Shown: positions 16,761 to 24,966 of the stretch, one piece after another | Layout of the letters: every line of letters starts with the position of its first letter | How positions within the stretch are numbered: the first letter of the stretch is position 1 | Assembly: GCF_018449545.1 (NCBI RefSeq) | Contig: NZ_JAAVUR010000020.1 | Location: 21,942 to 85,941 of the forward strand | Reading direction: 5' to 3' | DNA: 64,000 nt | Source of the DNA: Granulicella sp. dw_53 | GTDB taxonomy: Bacteria; Acidobacteriota; Terriglobia; Terriglobales; Acidobacteriaceae | Notes under the pieces: model-generated | Seen by the model: only the letters and a program-made list of their open reading frames with translations | Database searches by the model: none | Told to the model about the DNA's origin: nothing | Program-made: the position numbers and the translations under genes

Positions 16761-18197
16761 CTACTTCGGGGTCGTGGTGGGAGTCGGCTTGGTGGGGTTG
16801 AACTTTGCCGCCAGCTCCGGAGTAGAGAGAACCTCAGACGGGTTAGGATTGGAGGCCTTGTCGACCTCGACGCCGAAGACGTAGCTGGTGCCGAACATGT
16901 TGCTGGTGAAGAAGATGAGCTTCTTATCGGGCGAGAAGCGGACGTTAGGCTCCAGGCGGTAGTTGTGGTGGGACATGTTGACGAGACGTTCGGAGTGGAA
17001 GACGCCGGGCTGCCAGAAGTCGGGTCCGTTGAGGGCGCCTTCACCGGCGATGGTCTTGGGGCGGAAGAGCTCGATCCACTCGCCATCGGGAGCTTTGGCG
17101 ACTTGTCCAGGATCGCCGCCGTCGCCGGTGAAGAGGTCGAGGTCGCGGGTGAGGTTGAAGTGAATCGACCACTCGTTGCGCTGCATGTGGTACGCCGTGC
17201 GTTTGCCGTCGGCGAGGTTATATCCGGCGAGGAAGAAGTCTTCGCCCTTGGGATACTGCCAGTCGTACCAGATGGTGGTGCCGTCGAGACCCCAGAACTC
17301 GTGCCCGGCGATCTCCATGGCCATGGTGCGCTTGTGGATGAGGGTGTTGTGGGTGCCGTCGGTGTGGATCATCCAGATGCGGTCGACCTTCTGCCAGGGG
17401 CCTTCGTGGCAGTACATCAGCAGGGTAGGATCGTTGGGCGAGAAGAGCAGGTGGTTGACCCAGTCGGTGGAGTGGAGGAGCTCCGTGACCTTGCCGGTCT
17501 GGAGGTTGATGGTGAAGAGGACGAGCGGGATGCGGGCGGCGAGGCGAGCCTCCATCATCTGACCCTTGTTCTCAGCCTGGACCAGAAAGCCGGGCTGGGT
17601 AGGGGGCCGTGTGCTCTGCGCGGCGGCGGCCGTGTTGGCCGGGGTTACAGGCAGGTTGCGGCCGAACTCCTTGTTGTAGTCCGCCTCGTTCTCCATGAAG
17701 GTGCCGGCGGCCAGGGTCTCGTCGGCGTTGACGGTGGCGATGGAGGCCCGGGCGGGCAAGGTGGCGAGCTTAGTGATCTCTCCGCTGTGGAGGTCAGCCT
17801 TGTAGACGGTGCTGAGGTGGGTCTCCGGGTCGGTCTTGGTGAAGAAGACGCTGTTGGTCTTGTGGCCTACAACGACGGTGTGGACCCCGTTCCGTCCGGG
17901 CGGTGCATCGGCGGCGGCGGGCGGGTTGGAGACCAGCAGGCGGGTCTTGTGCGTCGCCAGGTCGTAGGTGTGGATCCCGGCGCGGCTGTTGTAGACCATG
18001 AGCTTGCCGTCCGGGGAGTAGGCGTTGACGTTGAAGTAGAAGCCGGAGGAGCCGGGCTCGTCGGTGATGCGGATGACGCGGTGGCCGGTATCCTTGTCGA
18101 CCCAGGTCTTTGGCGGGGCAGGGGATTGCGCGAGGCTGGAGGCGGCGGCGAGGGCCAGGGACGCGAAGATCACTGTGGGGCGGATGCTGGGGGCCAT
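16761..18197 (-). CDS. Oligogalacturonate lyase (PL22-like)
   Basis: Cleaves oligogalacturonides from pectin by beta-elimination; polysaccharide lyase family 22 (PF14583), a seven-bladed propeller enzyme. Seen: WVDKDTGHRVIRITDEPGS, YFNVNAYSPDGKLMVYNSR, HTVVVGHKTNSVFF, LLMYCHEGPWQKVDRIWMI and a late NMSHHNYRLEPNVRFSPDKK; conserved His residues of the metal site are in the HEGPW and HHNY blocks. Start ATG 18197 has AGGAG upstream and opens a signal peptide (APTVIF.. ending SSLAQ), so this copy is exported, unlike the cytosolic enterobacterial Ogl. The open frame extends upstream to 18344 without support. 478 residues. Likely first gene of an operon with the GH2 gene. Confidence 0.9.
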   Translation of the reverse strand: MAPSIRPTVIFASLALAAASSLAQSPAPPKTWVDKDTGHRVIRITDEPGSSGFYFNVNAYSPDGKLMVYNSRAGIHTYDLATHKTRLLVSNPPAAADAPPGRNGVHTVVVGHKTNSVFFTKTDPETHLSTVYKADLHSGEITKLATLPARASIATVNADETLAAGTFMENEADYNKEFGRNLPVTPANTAAAAQSTRPPTQPGFLVQAENKGQMMEARLAARIPLVLFTINLQTGKVTELLHSTDWVNHLLFSPNDPTLLMYCHEGPWQKVDRIWMIHTDGTHNTLIHKRTMAMEIAGHEFWGLDGTTIWYDWQYPKGEDFFLAGYNLADGKRTAYHMQRNEWSIHFNLTRDLDLFTGDGGDPGQVAKAPDGEWIELFRPKTIAGEGALNGPDFWQPGVFHSERLVNMSHHNYRLEPNVRFSPDKKLIFFTSNMFGTSYVFGVEVDKASNPNPSEVLSTPELAAKFNPTKPTPTTTPK

Positions 18198-18373
18198 GCT
18201 GGTGCTCCTGATGGTGGACCTGAGTTGAGTGCTGCGGAGTTCGGAACTTTGGGCGGCGTCTGTGGCACGCGAAGACTTTATACACTGCGCAATGTGCAAT
18301 TGGGAAATAATTCCCGTCTCGGATTTCCGGGATGGAGTGGCCAACGGAGGCGATGCGTTTTACGATAGAAGAT

Positions 18374-19549
18374 ATGACTGAGACTGAAACTCTGGACACT
18401 CCAAGCGCGTCGGGACACGCGACGAAGTACACACGGAACAACCCCTACTTTTCCACGGTGACTTATAACGAGCTGCTGACGGGCGAGGGATCCGAAAAAG
18501 AGACGCGCCACGTCGAGCTCTCCCTCGAAGAGGGCATGACGTATACCCCCGGAGACGCGGTGGGAATTCTGCCAGAGAATCGTCCCGAGGCAGTAGCGGA
18601 GACGCTGACGGCGCTGGGCTTCAAGGGCGACGAGCGCGTTCTGGACCACTACAAGGTCGAGATCAGTCTGGAAGAGGCTCTGCGGACGCGGTTGCAGATC
18701 GGCAAGCTGGCGAGAGGCAGCGTCACACAGTTGGCGAAGCTGGCTCCCGAGCTCGAGGGGTTGAAGGTGATGGTCGGGCCGGAGAACAAGGCTCGCGCCG
18801 AGGAATACTGCTGGGGACGAGAGTTTGTCGACCTGGCGACGGACTTTCCAGGAGTCGTCAAGGAGCCGCAGCAGTTGTTCAATATCCTGTCACGCTTGAC
18901 GCCACGGATGTACTCGATCGCGTCGAGCCAGGCGATGCACAAGGACAACGTGCAGACGACGGTGCGTGTGGTACGGTACGAATCGCATGGCCGCGACCGG
19001 CAGGGCGTGGCAAGCGGGCATCTGGGCGACCGCGCCAATACGGGTGTGTTGATGCCGATCTTCCTGCATGCCAACAACAACTTCCGTCTGCCGGAGGATA
19101 CGTCGGCCCCGGTCATCATGATCGGACCGGGAACCGGGATCGCCCCATTCCGTGCGTTTCTCGAGGAGCGGCAGGCTACCGGACAGCCCGGCGACAACTG
19201 GCTCTTCTTCGGCGAGCAGCGCGAGAAGATGGACTTTCTCTACCGGGAGCAGTTCCTGGGAATGCACAAGGACGGCGTCCTGACCCGTCTGGATACGGCG
19301 TTCTCCCGCGATCAGCACGCCAAGATCTACGTGCAGGATCGTATGCAGGAGCGCGCAGCGGAGCTGTTCGAGTGGCTGGAGCGCGGAGCCTACTTCTACG
19401 TCTGCGGCGACGCGACCCGCATGGCGAAGGATGTGGAACTGGCGCTGCTGGACGTCATTGCAAAGGGCTCGAACGGAACCCTGGAGCACGCAGCCGAGTA
19501 TCTCGCGACCATGAAGAAGCAGAAGCGCTACCAGCGCGACGTGTACTAG
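18374..19549 (+). CDS. CysJ-like diflavin reductase without flavodoxin domain
   Basis: FAD/NADPH ferredoxin-reductase-type protein, 391 residues, homologous to the C-terminal half of sulfite reductase flavoprotein CysJ. Seen: RHVELSLEEGMTYTPGDAVGILP (FAD-domain start), RMYSIASS (RxYS FAD motif), GHLGDRANTG, then the NADPH side with MIGPGTGIAPFRAFLEER, LFFGEQREKMDFLY and the final YFYVCGDATRMAKDVE. The N-terminal flavodoxin domain (FMN) of full CysJ is absent, so electrons must go straight to a partner such as ferredoxin or a sulfite/nitrite reductase; no such partner is adjacent. ATG 18374 is preferred over the frame start at 18332. Divergent from the lyase gene (176 nt). Confidence 0.88.
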   Translation: MTETETLDTPSASGHATKYTRNNPYFSTVTYNELLTGEGSEKETRHVELSLEEGMTYTPGDAVGILPENRPEAVAETLTALGFKGDERVLDHYKVEISLEEALRTRLQIGKLARGSVTQLAKLAPELEGLKVMVGPENKARAEEYCWGREFVDLATDFPGVVKEPQQLFNILSRLTPRMYSIASSQAMHKDNVQTTVRVVRYESHGRDRQGVASGHLGDRANTGVLMPIFLHANNNFRLPEDTSAPVIMIGPGTGIAPFRAFLEERQATGQPGDNWLFFGEQREKMDFLYREQFLGMHKDGVLTRLDTAFSRDQHAKIYVQDRMQERAAELFEWLERGAYFYVCGDATRMAKDVELALLDVIAKGSNGTLEHAAEYLATMKKQKRYQRDVY

Positions 19550-19570
19550 AAGCCTGAGATCGTACTTCCA

Positions 19571-19602
19571 AGGGCCGGAGGCTTAATTGCCTCCGGCCCT
19601 TT
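19571..19602. terminator. Bidirectional rho-independent terminator
   Basis: A perfect 12-bp stem, AGGGCCGGAGGC and GCCTCCGGCCCT, around TTAATT, followed by TTTTCG on the plus strand. It lies 21 nt after the reductase gene and just past the convergent small lipoprotein gene, so it can serve both. Confidence 0.9.
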
Positions 19603-19614
19603 TCGTTTCTCCTG

Positions 19615-19851
19615 CTAGAGAGGTGGAGAGTGGCGGTGGAACTGGACGGGGCGGGGACCTCGTCCATGGTGCCGAAGATCGGTAGGAGGCGAGGATACGA
19701 GCTGTCCGCTGTTGCCGAGGCTGGACGTATGGGAGTAGGGCAGCAGCCGATAGCCGTGATCGGGACCGCATCCGGTGACGATAGCGGAAGTGGCGAGAAG
19801 AACGGCGGCTGGGATGGCTTTGCGAGCTCGTGTCGGGAGAGAGGCACTCAT
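19615..19851 (-). CDS. Small lipoprotein
   Basis: 78-residue predicted lipoprotein without recognised family. Support comes from the sequence itself: AGGAG lies 7 nt before the ATG, a basic n-region (SLPTRARK) is followed by a hydrophobic stretch AIPAAVLLATSAI and the lipobox VTGC (Cys28). The mature part is only about 50 residues, rich in Pro, His and Ser, with no obvious fold. It is monocistronic, converging on the reductase gene across the terminator. A short entericidin-like or outer-membrane anchor role is only a guess. Confidence 0.68.
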   Translation of the reverse strand: MSASLPTRARKAIPAAVLLATSAIVTGCGPDHGYRLLPYSHTSSLGNSGQLVSSPPTDLRHHGRGPRPVQFHRHSPPL

Positions 19852-20000
19852 CGGAATCTCCTGAAAATTTGCACTCCGTTGAGTGCAAATGGATGCGATC
19901 GCTTTTCGTTAATCTAGACGATCTGGGTCGAATTCGAGTTGCAAGGCGCTTCTTAATATTTCGGCGCGTTTCAGAATGGCTTTAGCGGACTGCCTGGGGT

Positions 20001-20441
20001 CTAAACGCGGTGATAGTCGGGCCGCCACTCGGCAACGCTTTGCTTGATGGCCTTCGAGTCGAGCTCCTGGCTGACGGCGCGAAGGGTCAGCGCGGGAAGC
20101 TCCTGGTTCGAAGCGAAGCGCAGGGCGATGAGCTGCGAGGGAGTGAGCTGGGAGATCTTGGAGTGCTCGGAGGACGGGAGCAGGGAGGCGAGGCGGAGAC
20201 GCTCCTCCAGGCAGATGACCCGGTCCTGAGCTTTGAGGGCGAAGGCGCGGGAGCGTTCGGCCATGAGCAGGAAGACGACGGACATGACGATCCACCAGAG
20301 ATGGCGAGCGAGGTCGACCGATCCCTGGTGGACGGCGGTGTAGATGCTGTAGCCGATGTTCAGGGCGAGCAGAGGGACGATAACAAGATGAAACTGGGGA
20401 TCGATACGGGCGTGGTTCTTGAAGGTTTGTGGGGCGGACAT
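20001..20441 (-). CDS. DUF6526-like membrane protein
   Basis: Small membrane protein of 146 residues, resembling the DUF6526 family common in Acidobacteriota (recognised by eye from MSAPQTFKNHARIDPQFH). It has two hydrophobic helices, LVIVPLLALNIGYSIYTAV and LWWIVMSVVFLLMAERSRAFALKAQDRVI, followed by a charged cytosolic tail of about 75 residues with a LRLASLLP..ISQLTPSQLIALRFASNQELPAL pattern. The start at 20441 has AAGGAAG 3 nt upstream; the frame continues to 20906 but that part is antisense to endonuclease IV. Function unknown. Divergent from the endonuclease IV gene. Confidence 0.82.
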   Translation of the reverse strand: MSAPQTFKNHARIDPQFHLVIVPLLALNIGYSIYTAVHQGSVDLARHLWWIVMSVVFLLMAERSRAFALKAQDRVICLEERLRLASLLPSSEHSKISQLTPSQLIALRFASNQELPALTLRAVSQELDSKAIKQSVAEWRPDYHRV

Positions 20442-20558
20442 GTTCTTCCTTTCGGGTGCTGTGCTGGCAGAAGTTTTCCGGTGGGGAGAATCATACAGGG
20501 CCTGTCGATTGGTGCCAGGGAAGGTGCATGGCGAGGCGCGAGCGTTTAGGCTGGAAGG

Positions 20559-21440
20559 ATGAGTAAGAGCATAGGTGGAGTGAAGAAGCAGCGCATCGGA
20601 GTGCATGTCGGCACGGCAGGCGGGAGCTGGACGGCGGTGGAGCGGGCAGTGGCGGCAGGGGCGAATACGTTCCAGTTTTTCTCGTCGAGTCCGCGAAGCT
20701 GGAAGGCGGCCGCGGTAAAGCCTGAGGACGCGAAGAAGATGCTGGACCTGCGGGCGAAGCACGACGTGGGGCCGGTGGCGATCCATGCCAGCTATCTGAT
20801 CAACCTGTGCAGCCAGACGGAGAGCGTGCGGGTAAATGCGACGGCGGCGTTTCGAGGCGAGGTGGAGCGGGCGCTGGCTCTGGGCGCGGAGTATCTGGTG
20901 CTGCATCCGGGAAGCTGGAAGGGCCTGACGCGAGAGGAGGGTCTACGGCTGGCGGCCGCCTCCATCGAAGAGGCGATCGACGGTCTGGCCTGGCAGGGAA
21001 AAGACTTTCGGATTCTGATCGAGAATACGGCGGGAGCGGAGTTCTCTCTGGGCGGAAAGCTGGAGCAGGTGGCGGAGCTGGTGGAGACCTTGAAGCCATG
21101 CGCTCCAGTGGGGGTCTGCCTGGATACCTGCCATGTCCATGTGGCCGGGTACGACATCGTAACCCCCGAAGGATACGAGGAGACGATGAAGCTGGTAGGA
21201 GAGACGGTGGGCTTCGAGGCGGTGAAGGTGTGGCACTGCAACGACGCGAAGGCCGAGAAGGGATCGAAGCTGGACCGGCATGAGCACATCGGCGAGGGGA
21301 CGATCGGGGCGGGGGCGTTCCGTCGGCTGCTGCGCGATGCACGCTTCGGCCACGCGGTCTTTATTGCGGAGACGCCGGTGGACAATCCTGGGGACGAGGC
21401 CCGGAACGTAGGGGTGTTGCGGACCTTGGCGGCGGGGTGA
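20559..21440 (+). CDS. nfo: Endonuclease IV (deoxyribonuclease IV)
   Basis: AP endonuclease of base-excision repair, cleaving DNA 5' to abasic sites; a TIM barrel with three zinc ions. Seen: RIGVHVGTAGGSW, GANTFQFFSSSPRSW, IHASYLINLCS, LVLHPGSWKG, LIENTAG, CLDTCHVHVAGYDI (Asp-His pair of the zinc site), WHCNDAKAEKGSKLDRHEHIGEGTIG and the C-terminal FIAETP. Length 293 is typical. The first ten residues vary in the family; the ATG at 20559 follows GGAAGG. It stands alone, with small unrelated genes after it. Confidence 0.95.
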   Translation: MSKSIGGVKKQRIGVHVGTAGGSWTAVERAVAAGANTFQFFSSSPRSWKAAAVKPEDAKKMLDLRAKHDVGPVAIHASYLINLCSQTESVRVNATAAFRGEVERALALGAEYLVLHPGSWKGLTREEGLRLAAASIEEAIDGLAWQGKDFRILIENTAGAEFSLGGKLEQVAELVETLKPCAPVGVCLDTCHVHVAGYDIVTPEGYEETMKLVGETVGFEAVKVWHCNDAKAEKGSKLDRHEHIGEGTIGAGAFRRLLRDARFGHAVFIAETPVDNPGDEARNVGVLRTLAAG

Positions 21441-21556
21441 GGGTGTGGCGGCGTCGATGTTAGAGGAATAGGACGGTCAGCCGATAGAGCTAATAGCGGA
21501 GTTGGCGCACGCCGGTAATGCGCGGGCGAATCGTCGTTGGCGAAAGGGCAAGATCG

Positions 21557-21889
21557 ATGTCTCTGATTCAGACCTGTAAATGCGAAGAATGCGAAATGCA
21601 GAAGTCGTTCGCGAACCACTGGGTGATGCTGTACGAAAAGAACGGCAACCTGGTGATTCTGCCAAAGTGGGATCCGAAATTAATTCGGCGTACGCGGCAC
21701 TTTTGCGGGCGGGCCCATGCGAGCCGGTATGTGGAGCGCTGGATCGGGAGTCTCGCGCTGGCGATGACCTCCGATGCGTCCATTGAGCCTGGGCCGCAGA
21801 AGACCTGGCAGCCTCAACTGGTCTCGCAGGTCATCTCGGACGAAGAAGACGAGGCCACGGCGCTGGAGTTGGCGGCAAGGTACGGCTGA
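21557..21889 (+). CDS. Hypothetical protein with CxCxxC cluster
   Basis: 110-residue soluble protein I do not recognise. It opens with a cysteine cluster, CKCEECEMQ, and has a further Cys in RRTRHFCGRAHASRYVERWI, so a small metal-binding site is possible. The tail is acidic (SDEEDEATALELAARYG). The ATG at 21557 is chosen because the preceding 13 codons of the open frame have no ribosome site; support for the start is modest (AAGGGCAAGAT upstream). It lies between endonuclease IV and another small gene, with gaps over 100 nt, so it is probably transcribed alone. Confidence 0.62.
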   Translation: MSLIQTCKCEECEMQKSFANHWVMLYEKNGNLVILPKWDPKLIRRTRHFCGRAHASRYVERWIGSLALAMTSDASIEPGPQKTWQPQLVSQVISDEEDEATALELAARYG

Positions 21890-22040
21890 GGTGAGGGCGA
21901 TTGTTGCTCTGGCGTGGCTTCTCCGATAAATTTCGATGTTTTTTGCGGGTCAAGGCTCATGTTAGCGATGGATCTGCCGATGTGGTGCAGTACGGATGCC
22001 TCCAATCCGGGGAGCACCCGCTATTGATAAGGAGAGCGAC

Positions 22041-22268
22041 TTGACCCGCTATCGGATTTACCGCAATTCGGCAGGGGATACCACCTATATCTCCGCGTAC
22101 GACGTGAGGGAACGCCAGAATCCCCAGGAGTTTCCAAGTCTGGATATCGCGCTGACCGCCTTGAGGCAGGGCGGCATCCCGGAGTATGAGATCAGGCGGG
22201 TAAGCAAGGAGCTGGCCGCGATCAACGGAGCGATTGTGCAGGTTCCGGAGTCGATCGAATTTGTTTGA
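22041..22268 (+). CDS. Small hypothetical protein, TTG start
   Basis: 75-residue protein of unknown function. AAGGAG lies 6 nt before a TTG at 22041, which decides the start over the ATG at 21996. The sequence looks like a compact alpha/beta fold: TRYRIYRNSAGDTTYISAYDV, then SLDIALTALRQGGIPEYEIRRVSKEL and a hydrophobic C terminus. No family recognised. A G/C-rich hairpin (GCCCGAGGG..CCCGGGC region, about 22279-22296) and a CAGTG..CACTG inverted repeat (about 22316-22334) lie between it and leuS, but neither has a U-run. Confidence 0.66.
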   Translation: MTRYRIYRNSAGDTTYISAYDVRERQNPQEFPSLDIALTALRQGGIPEYEIRRVSKELAAINGAIVQVPESIEFV

Positions 22269-22398
22269 GCTTGGCGCCAGCCCGAGGGTTCCCGGGCGAC
22301 GATAAGGAACACTTCAGTGTGCTTGGAGCACTGATAAAACCCATGTTTGAAGGCTTGTCGGTTTGGAGTTGGTGCGGAGTTCTTTACAATCGGATGAT

Positions 22399-24966
22399 AT
22401 GTCCGAGATTTTGATCAACGAGAGCGAACGGCAGGGACGCTATACCCCTGCGGAGATTGAACCAAAGTGGCAGGCGCGGTGGGACGCGGATGGCGCTTTG
22501 TATGCGGCCGAGGGGCATGACTCCGGGAAGCCGAAGTTCTATTGCCTGGAGATGCTGCCCTATCCAAGTGGCCAGTTGCACATGGGGCATGTGCGGAACT
22601 ACGCCATCGGCGATGCGCTGGCGCGATTCATGTGGATGCGCGGGTACAACGTCCTGCACCCTATGGGCTGGGATGCCTTCGGGTTGCCGGCCGAGAACGC
22701 CGCGCTGAAGAACAACACTCCTCCCCGCGAGTGGACGCTGACCAACATCGCCGCCATGCGCAAGCAGATGCAGCGGATGGGGTTGAGCTACGACTGGTCC
22801 ACAGAGGTCACGACCTGTCTGCCGGACTACTACCGCTGGAACCAGTGGATCTTCCTCAAGATGTTCGAGGCCGGGCTGGCCTACCGCAAGAAGAGCAAGG
22901 TCAACTGGTGCCCGGAGTGCCAGACGGTTCTGGCGAACGAGCAGGTGATCGACGGCTGCTGTTGGCGGCACGAGGACACCATCGTCGAGCTGCGCGACCT
23001 GACCCAATGGTTTTTGCGAATTACCAAGTACTCCGACGAGCTGCTGACCGGGCTGGACAAGATGGACGGCTGGCCGGAGAAGGTCCGGACCATGCAGCGC
23101 AACTGGATCGGGCGAAGCGAAGGCACCTTGGTCGACTTCGCGGTGGACGGCGAAGTCAAGGCCGAGGGGTCTACGGGCGACTTGGCGAAGATCACCGTCT
23201 TTACGACCCGTGTCGATACGATCTTCGGCGCGACGAGTGTGCAACTGGCTCCCGAGCATGCGGTGGCGAAGGCATTTGCGGCGGCGGACGCATCATTGGC
23301 CGCGCAGATAGAAGAGTTGCTGGAGCAGCAGAAGAGGGCCCGCGAGGCCGGAGATGTCGGCGCGATCGAGAAGCATGGCATCCCGACAGGGCGCTTTGCG
23401 GTAAATCCGTTCAACGGCGAGCGTGTGCCCATCTGGGTGGCAAACTACATCCTGGCGGACTACGGGACGGGCGCGATTATGAGCGTTCCAGCGCACGACG
23501 AGCGGGACTTTGAGTTCGCCCAGAAGTACAGTCTGCCGGTACGCCGTGTGATCGCTCCGAACGTGGACACCGACGCCGCAGGGTTGGAGCTGCCCTACAC
23601 CGGCGAGGCCGAAGCGGTGCTGATCGACTCCGGACAGTGGACGGGCGAGGCTTGCCTGGAGGCGCAACAGAAGATGGCGGCCTTTGCCGCAGAGAAGGGA
23701 TTTGGCACAGCCACAGTCACATACCGCCTGAAGGACTGGGGCGTAAGCCGCCAGCGGTATTGGGGCACGCCGATCCCGATGGTGTACTGCCAGCAGGGCC
23801 ACGAGGGGTTGGAGCCGGGCGGCGTTGTCCCGTTGCCCGAAAGCGCACTGCCGGTCGAGCTCCCCCCACAAGTAGAGATTACACAGCAGGGCGGCTCTCC
23901 ACTGGGACGCGTTCCCGAGTTCGTGAACACCGTCTGCCCCGTCTGCGGCGGCCCTGCCCGGCGCGAGACGGACACGATGGACACCTTCGTCGACTCCAGC
24001 TGGTACTTCTACCGCTACACGGACGCGAAGAACTCCACGGCTCCCTTCTCCAGCGAGAAGGCAAAATACTGGTTCCCGATCGACCAATACATCGGCGGAG
24101 TCGAGCACGCAATTCTGCACCTGATCTACTCGCGCTTCTGGACCAAGGTGATGCGCGACCTGGGGCTGATCCAGAACGACGAGCCCGCCGCCCGGCTGTT
24201 TACGCAGGGAATGGTCGTGAAGGACGGCGCGAAGATGTCCAAATCGCGCGGCAACGTAGTCAGCCCGGACCTGATGATCGAGCGCTACGGCGCGGACGCG
24301 ACGCGGATGTACGCGCTCTTCGCTGCTCCGCCGGACCGCGACCTGGAGTGGCAGGAAGAAGGAGTCGCCGGAATCAGCCGCTTCCTGAGCAGGGTCTACC
24401 GGCTCACCATCAAGTACAAGGACGCGCACACTGCGGCAAATACGCTGGCCTCGCAGTCGGTCGCAGGCGAGAAACTGCTGCGCAAGCTGCACCAGACCAT
24501 CGCCAAGATCACCCAGGACTTCAGCGGCCGCTGGCACTTCAACACCTGCATCGCGGCCATCATGGAGCTGGTGAACGAGGTGCAGTCGGCCGAGGCGGCG
24601 ATGGACTCCGGCGAGGTGCCCACAGCCACCGTCGCGGAGGTCTTCCGGACGCTGGTGCTGCTGCTCGCTCCGTTCGCGCCCTTCGTCTCGGCGGAGCTGT
24701 GGGCAGAGATCGGCGGCCAGGGACAGGTCTTTCGAACCCCGTGGCCCGTCGCAGACGAAGCCATCGCACGAGAAAGCGAAGCGGAGATCCCAGTGCAGGT
24801 TAACGGCAAGCTGGTAAGCGTCGTGAAGGTTCCCGCAGGCAGCGAAGACGCCGTGGTGAAGGCAGCCGCGCTGGCCGATGCAAAGGTGATCGCAAGGATC
24901 GAAGGCAAGACCGTCGCCAAGACGATCCTGGTCCCCGGCAAGCTCGTAAACCTAGTGGTGAAATAG
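22399..24966 (+). CDS. leuS: Leucyl-tRNA synthetase
   Basis: Class I aminoacyl-tRNA synthetase charging tRNA-Leu, cytosolic, 855 residues from the ATG at 22399. Motifs: the HIGH equivalent HMGH at 61-64 in PYPSGQLHMGHVRNY, zinc-type region CPECQTVLANEQV, the CP1 editing domain (about 225-420, with TRVDTIFGATSVQLAPEH), and KMSKS at 612-616 in DGAKMSKSRGNVV; the C-terminal anticodon-binding and tRNA-contacting domains end in VPGKLVNLVVK. The open frame begins 12 codons earlier, without better support. The following membrane-protein gene starts at the next base after the stop, so the two are transcribed together. Confidence 0.96.
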   Translation: MSEILINESERQGRYTPAEIEPKWQARWDADGALYAAEGHDSGKPKFYCLEMLPYPSGQLHMGHVRNYAIGDALARFMWMRGYNVLHPMGWDAFGLPAENAALKNNTPPREWTLTNIAAMRKQMQRMGLSYDWSTEVTTCLPDYYRWNQWIFLKMFEAGLAYRKKSKVNWCPECQTVLANEQVIDGCCWRHEDTIVELRDLTQWFLRITKYSDELLTGLDKMDGWPEKVRTMQRNWIGRSEGTLVDFAVDGEVKAEGSTGDLAKITVFTTRVDTIFGATSVQLAPEHAVAKAFAAADASLAAQIEELLEQQKRAREAGDVGAIEKHGIPTGRFAVNPFNGERVPIWVANYILADYGTGAIMSVPAHDERDFEFAQKYSLPVRRVIAPNVDTDAAGLELPYTGEAEAVLIDSGQWTGEACLEAQQKMAAFAAEKGFGTATVTYRLKDWGVSRQRYWGTPIPMVYCQQGHEGLEPGGVVPLPESALPVELPPQVEITQQGGSPLGRVPEFVNTVCPVCGGPARRETDTMDTFVDSSWYFYRYTDAKNSTAPFSSEKAKYWFPIDQYIGGVEHAILHLIYSRFWTKVMRDLGLIQNDEPAARLFTQGMVVKDGAKMSKSRGNVVSPDLMIERYGADATRMYALFAAPPDRDLEWQEEGVAGISRFLSRVYRLTIKYKDAHTAANTLASQSVAGEKLLRKLHQTIAKITQDFSGRWHFNTCIAAIMELVNEVQSAEAAMDSGEVPTATVAEVFRTLVLLLAPFAPFVSAELWAEIGGQGQVFRTPWPVADEAIARESEAEIPVQVNGKLVSVVKVPAGSEDAVVKAAALADAKVIARIEGKTVAKTILVPGKLVNLVVK

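Noticed and set aside
16965..18368. 467-codon plus-strand frame opposite the oligogalacturonate lyase
   Set aside because: High-GC antisense shadow with Gly/Val/Asp-rich repetitive sequence, no motifs and no start site.
22269..22398. Leader regulation (T-box or attenuator) of leuS
   Set aside because: Two short hairpins are visible, but there is no U-run, no leucine-codon leader peptide and no T-box motif.
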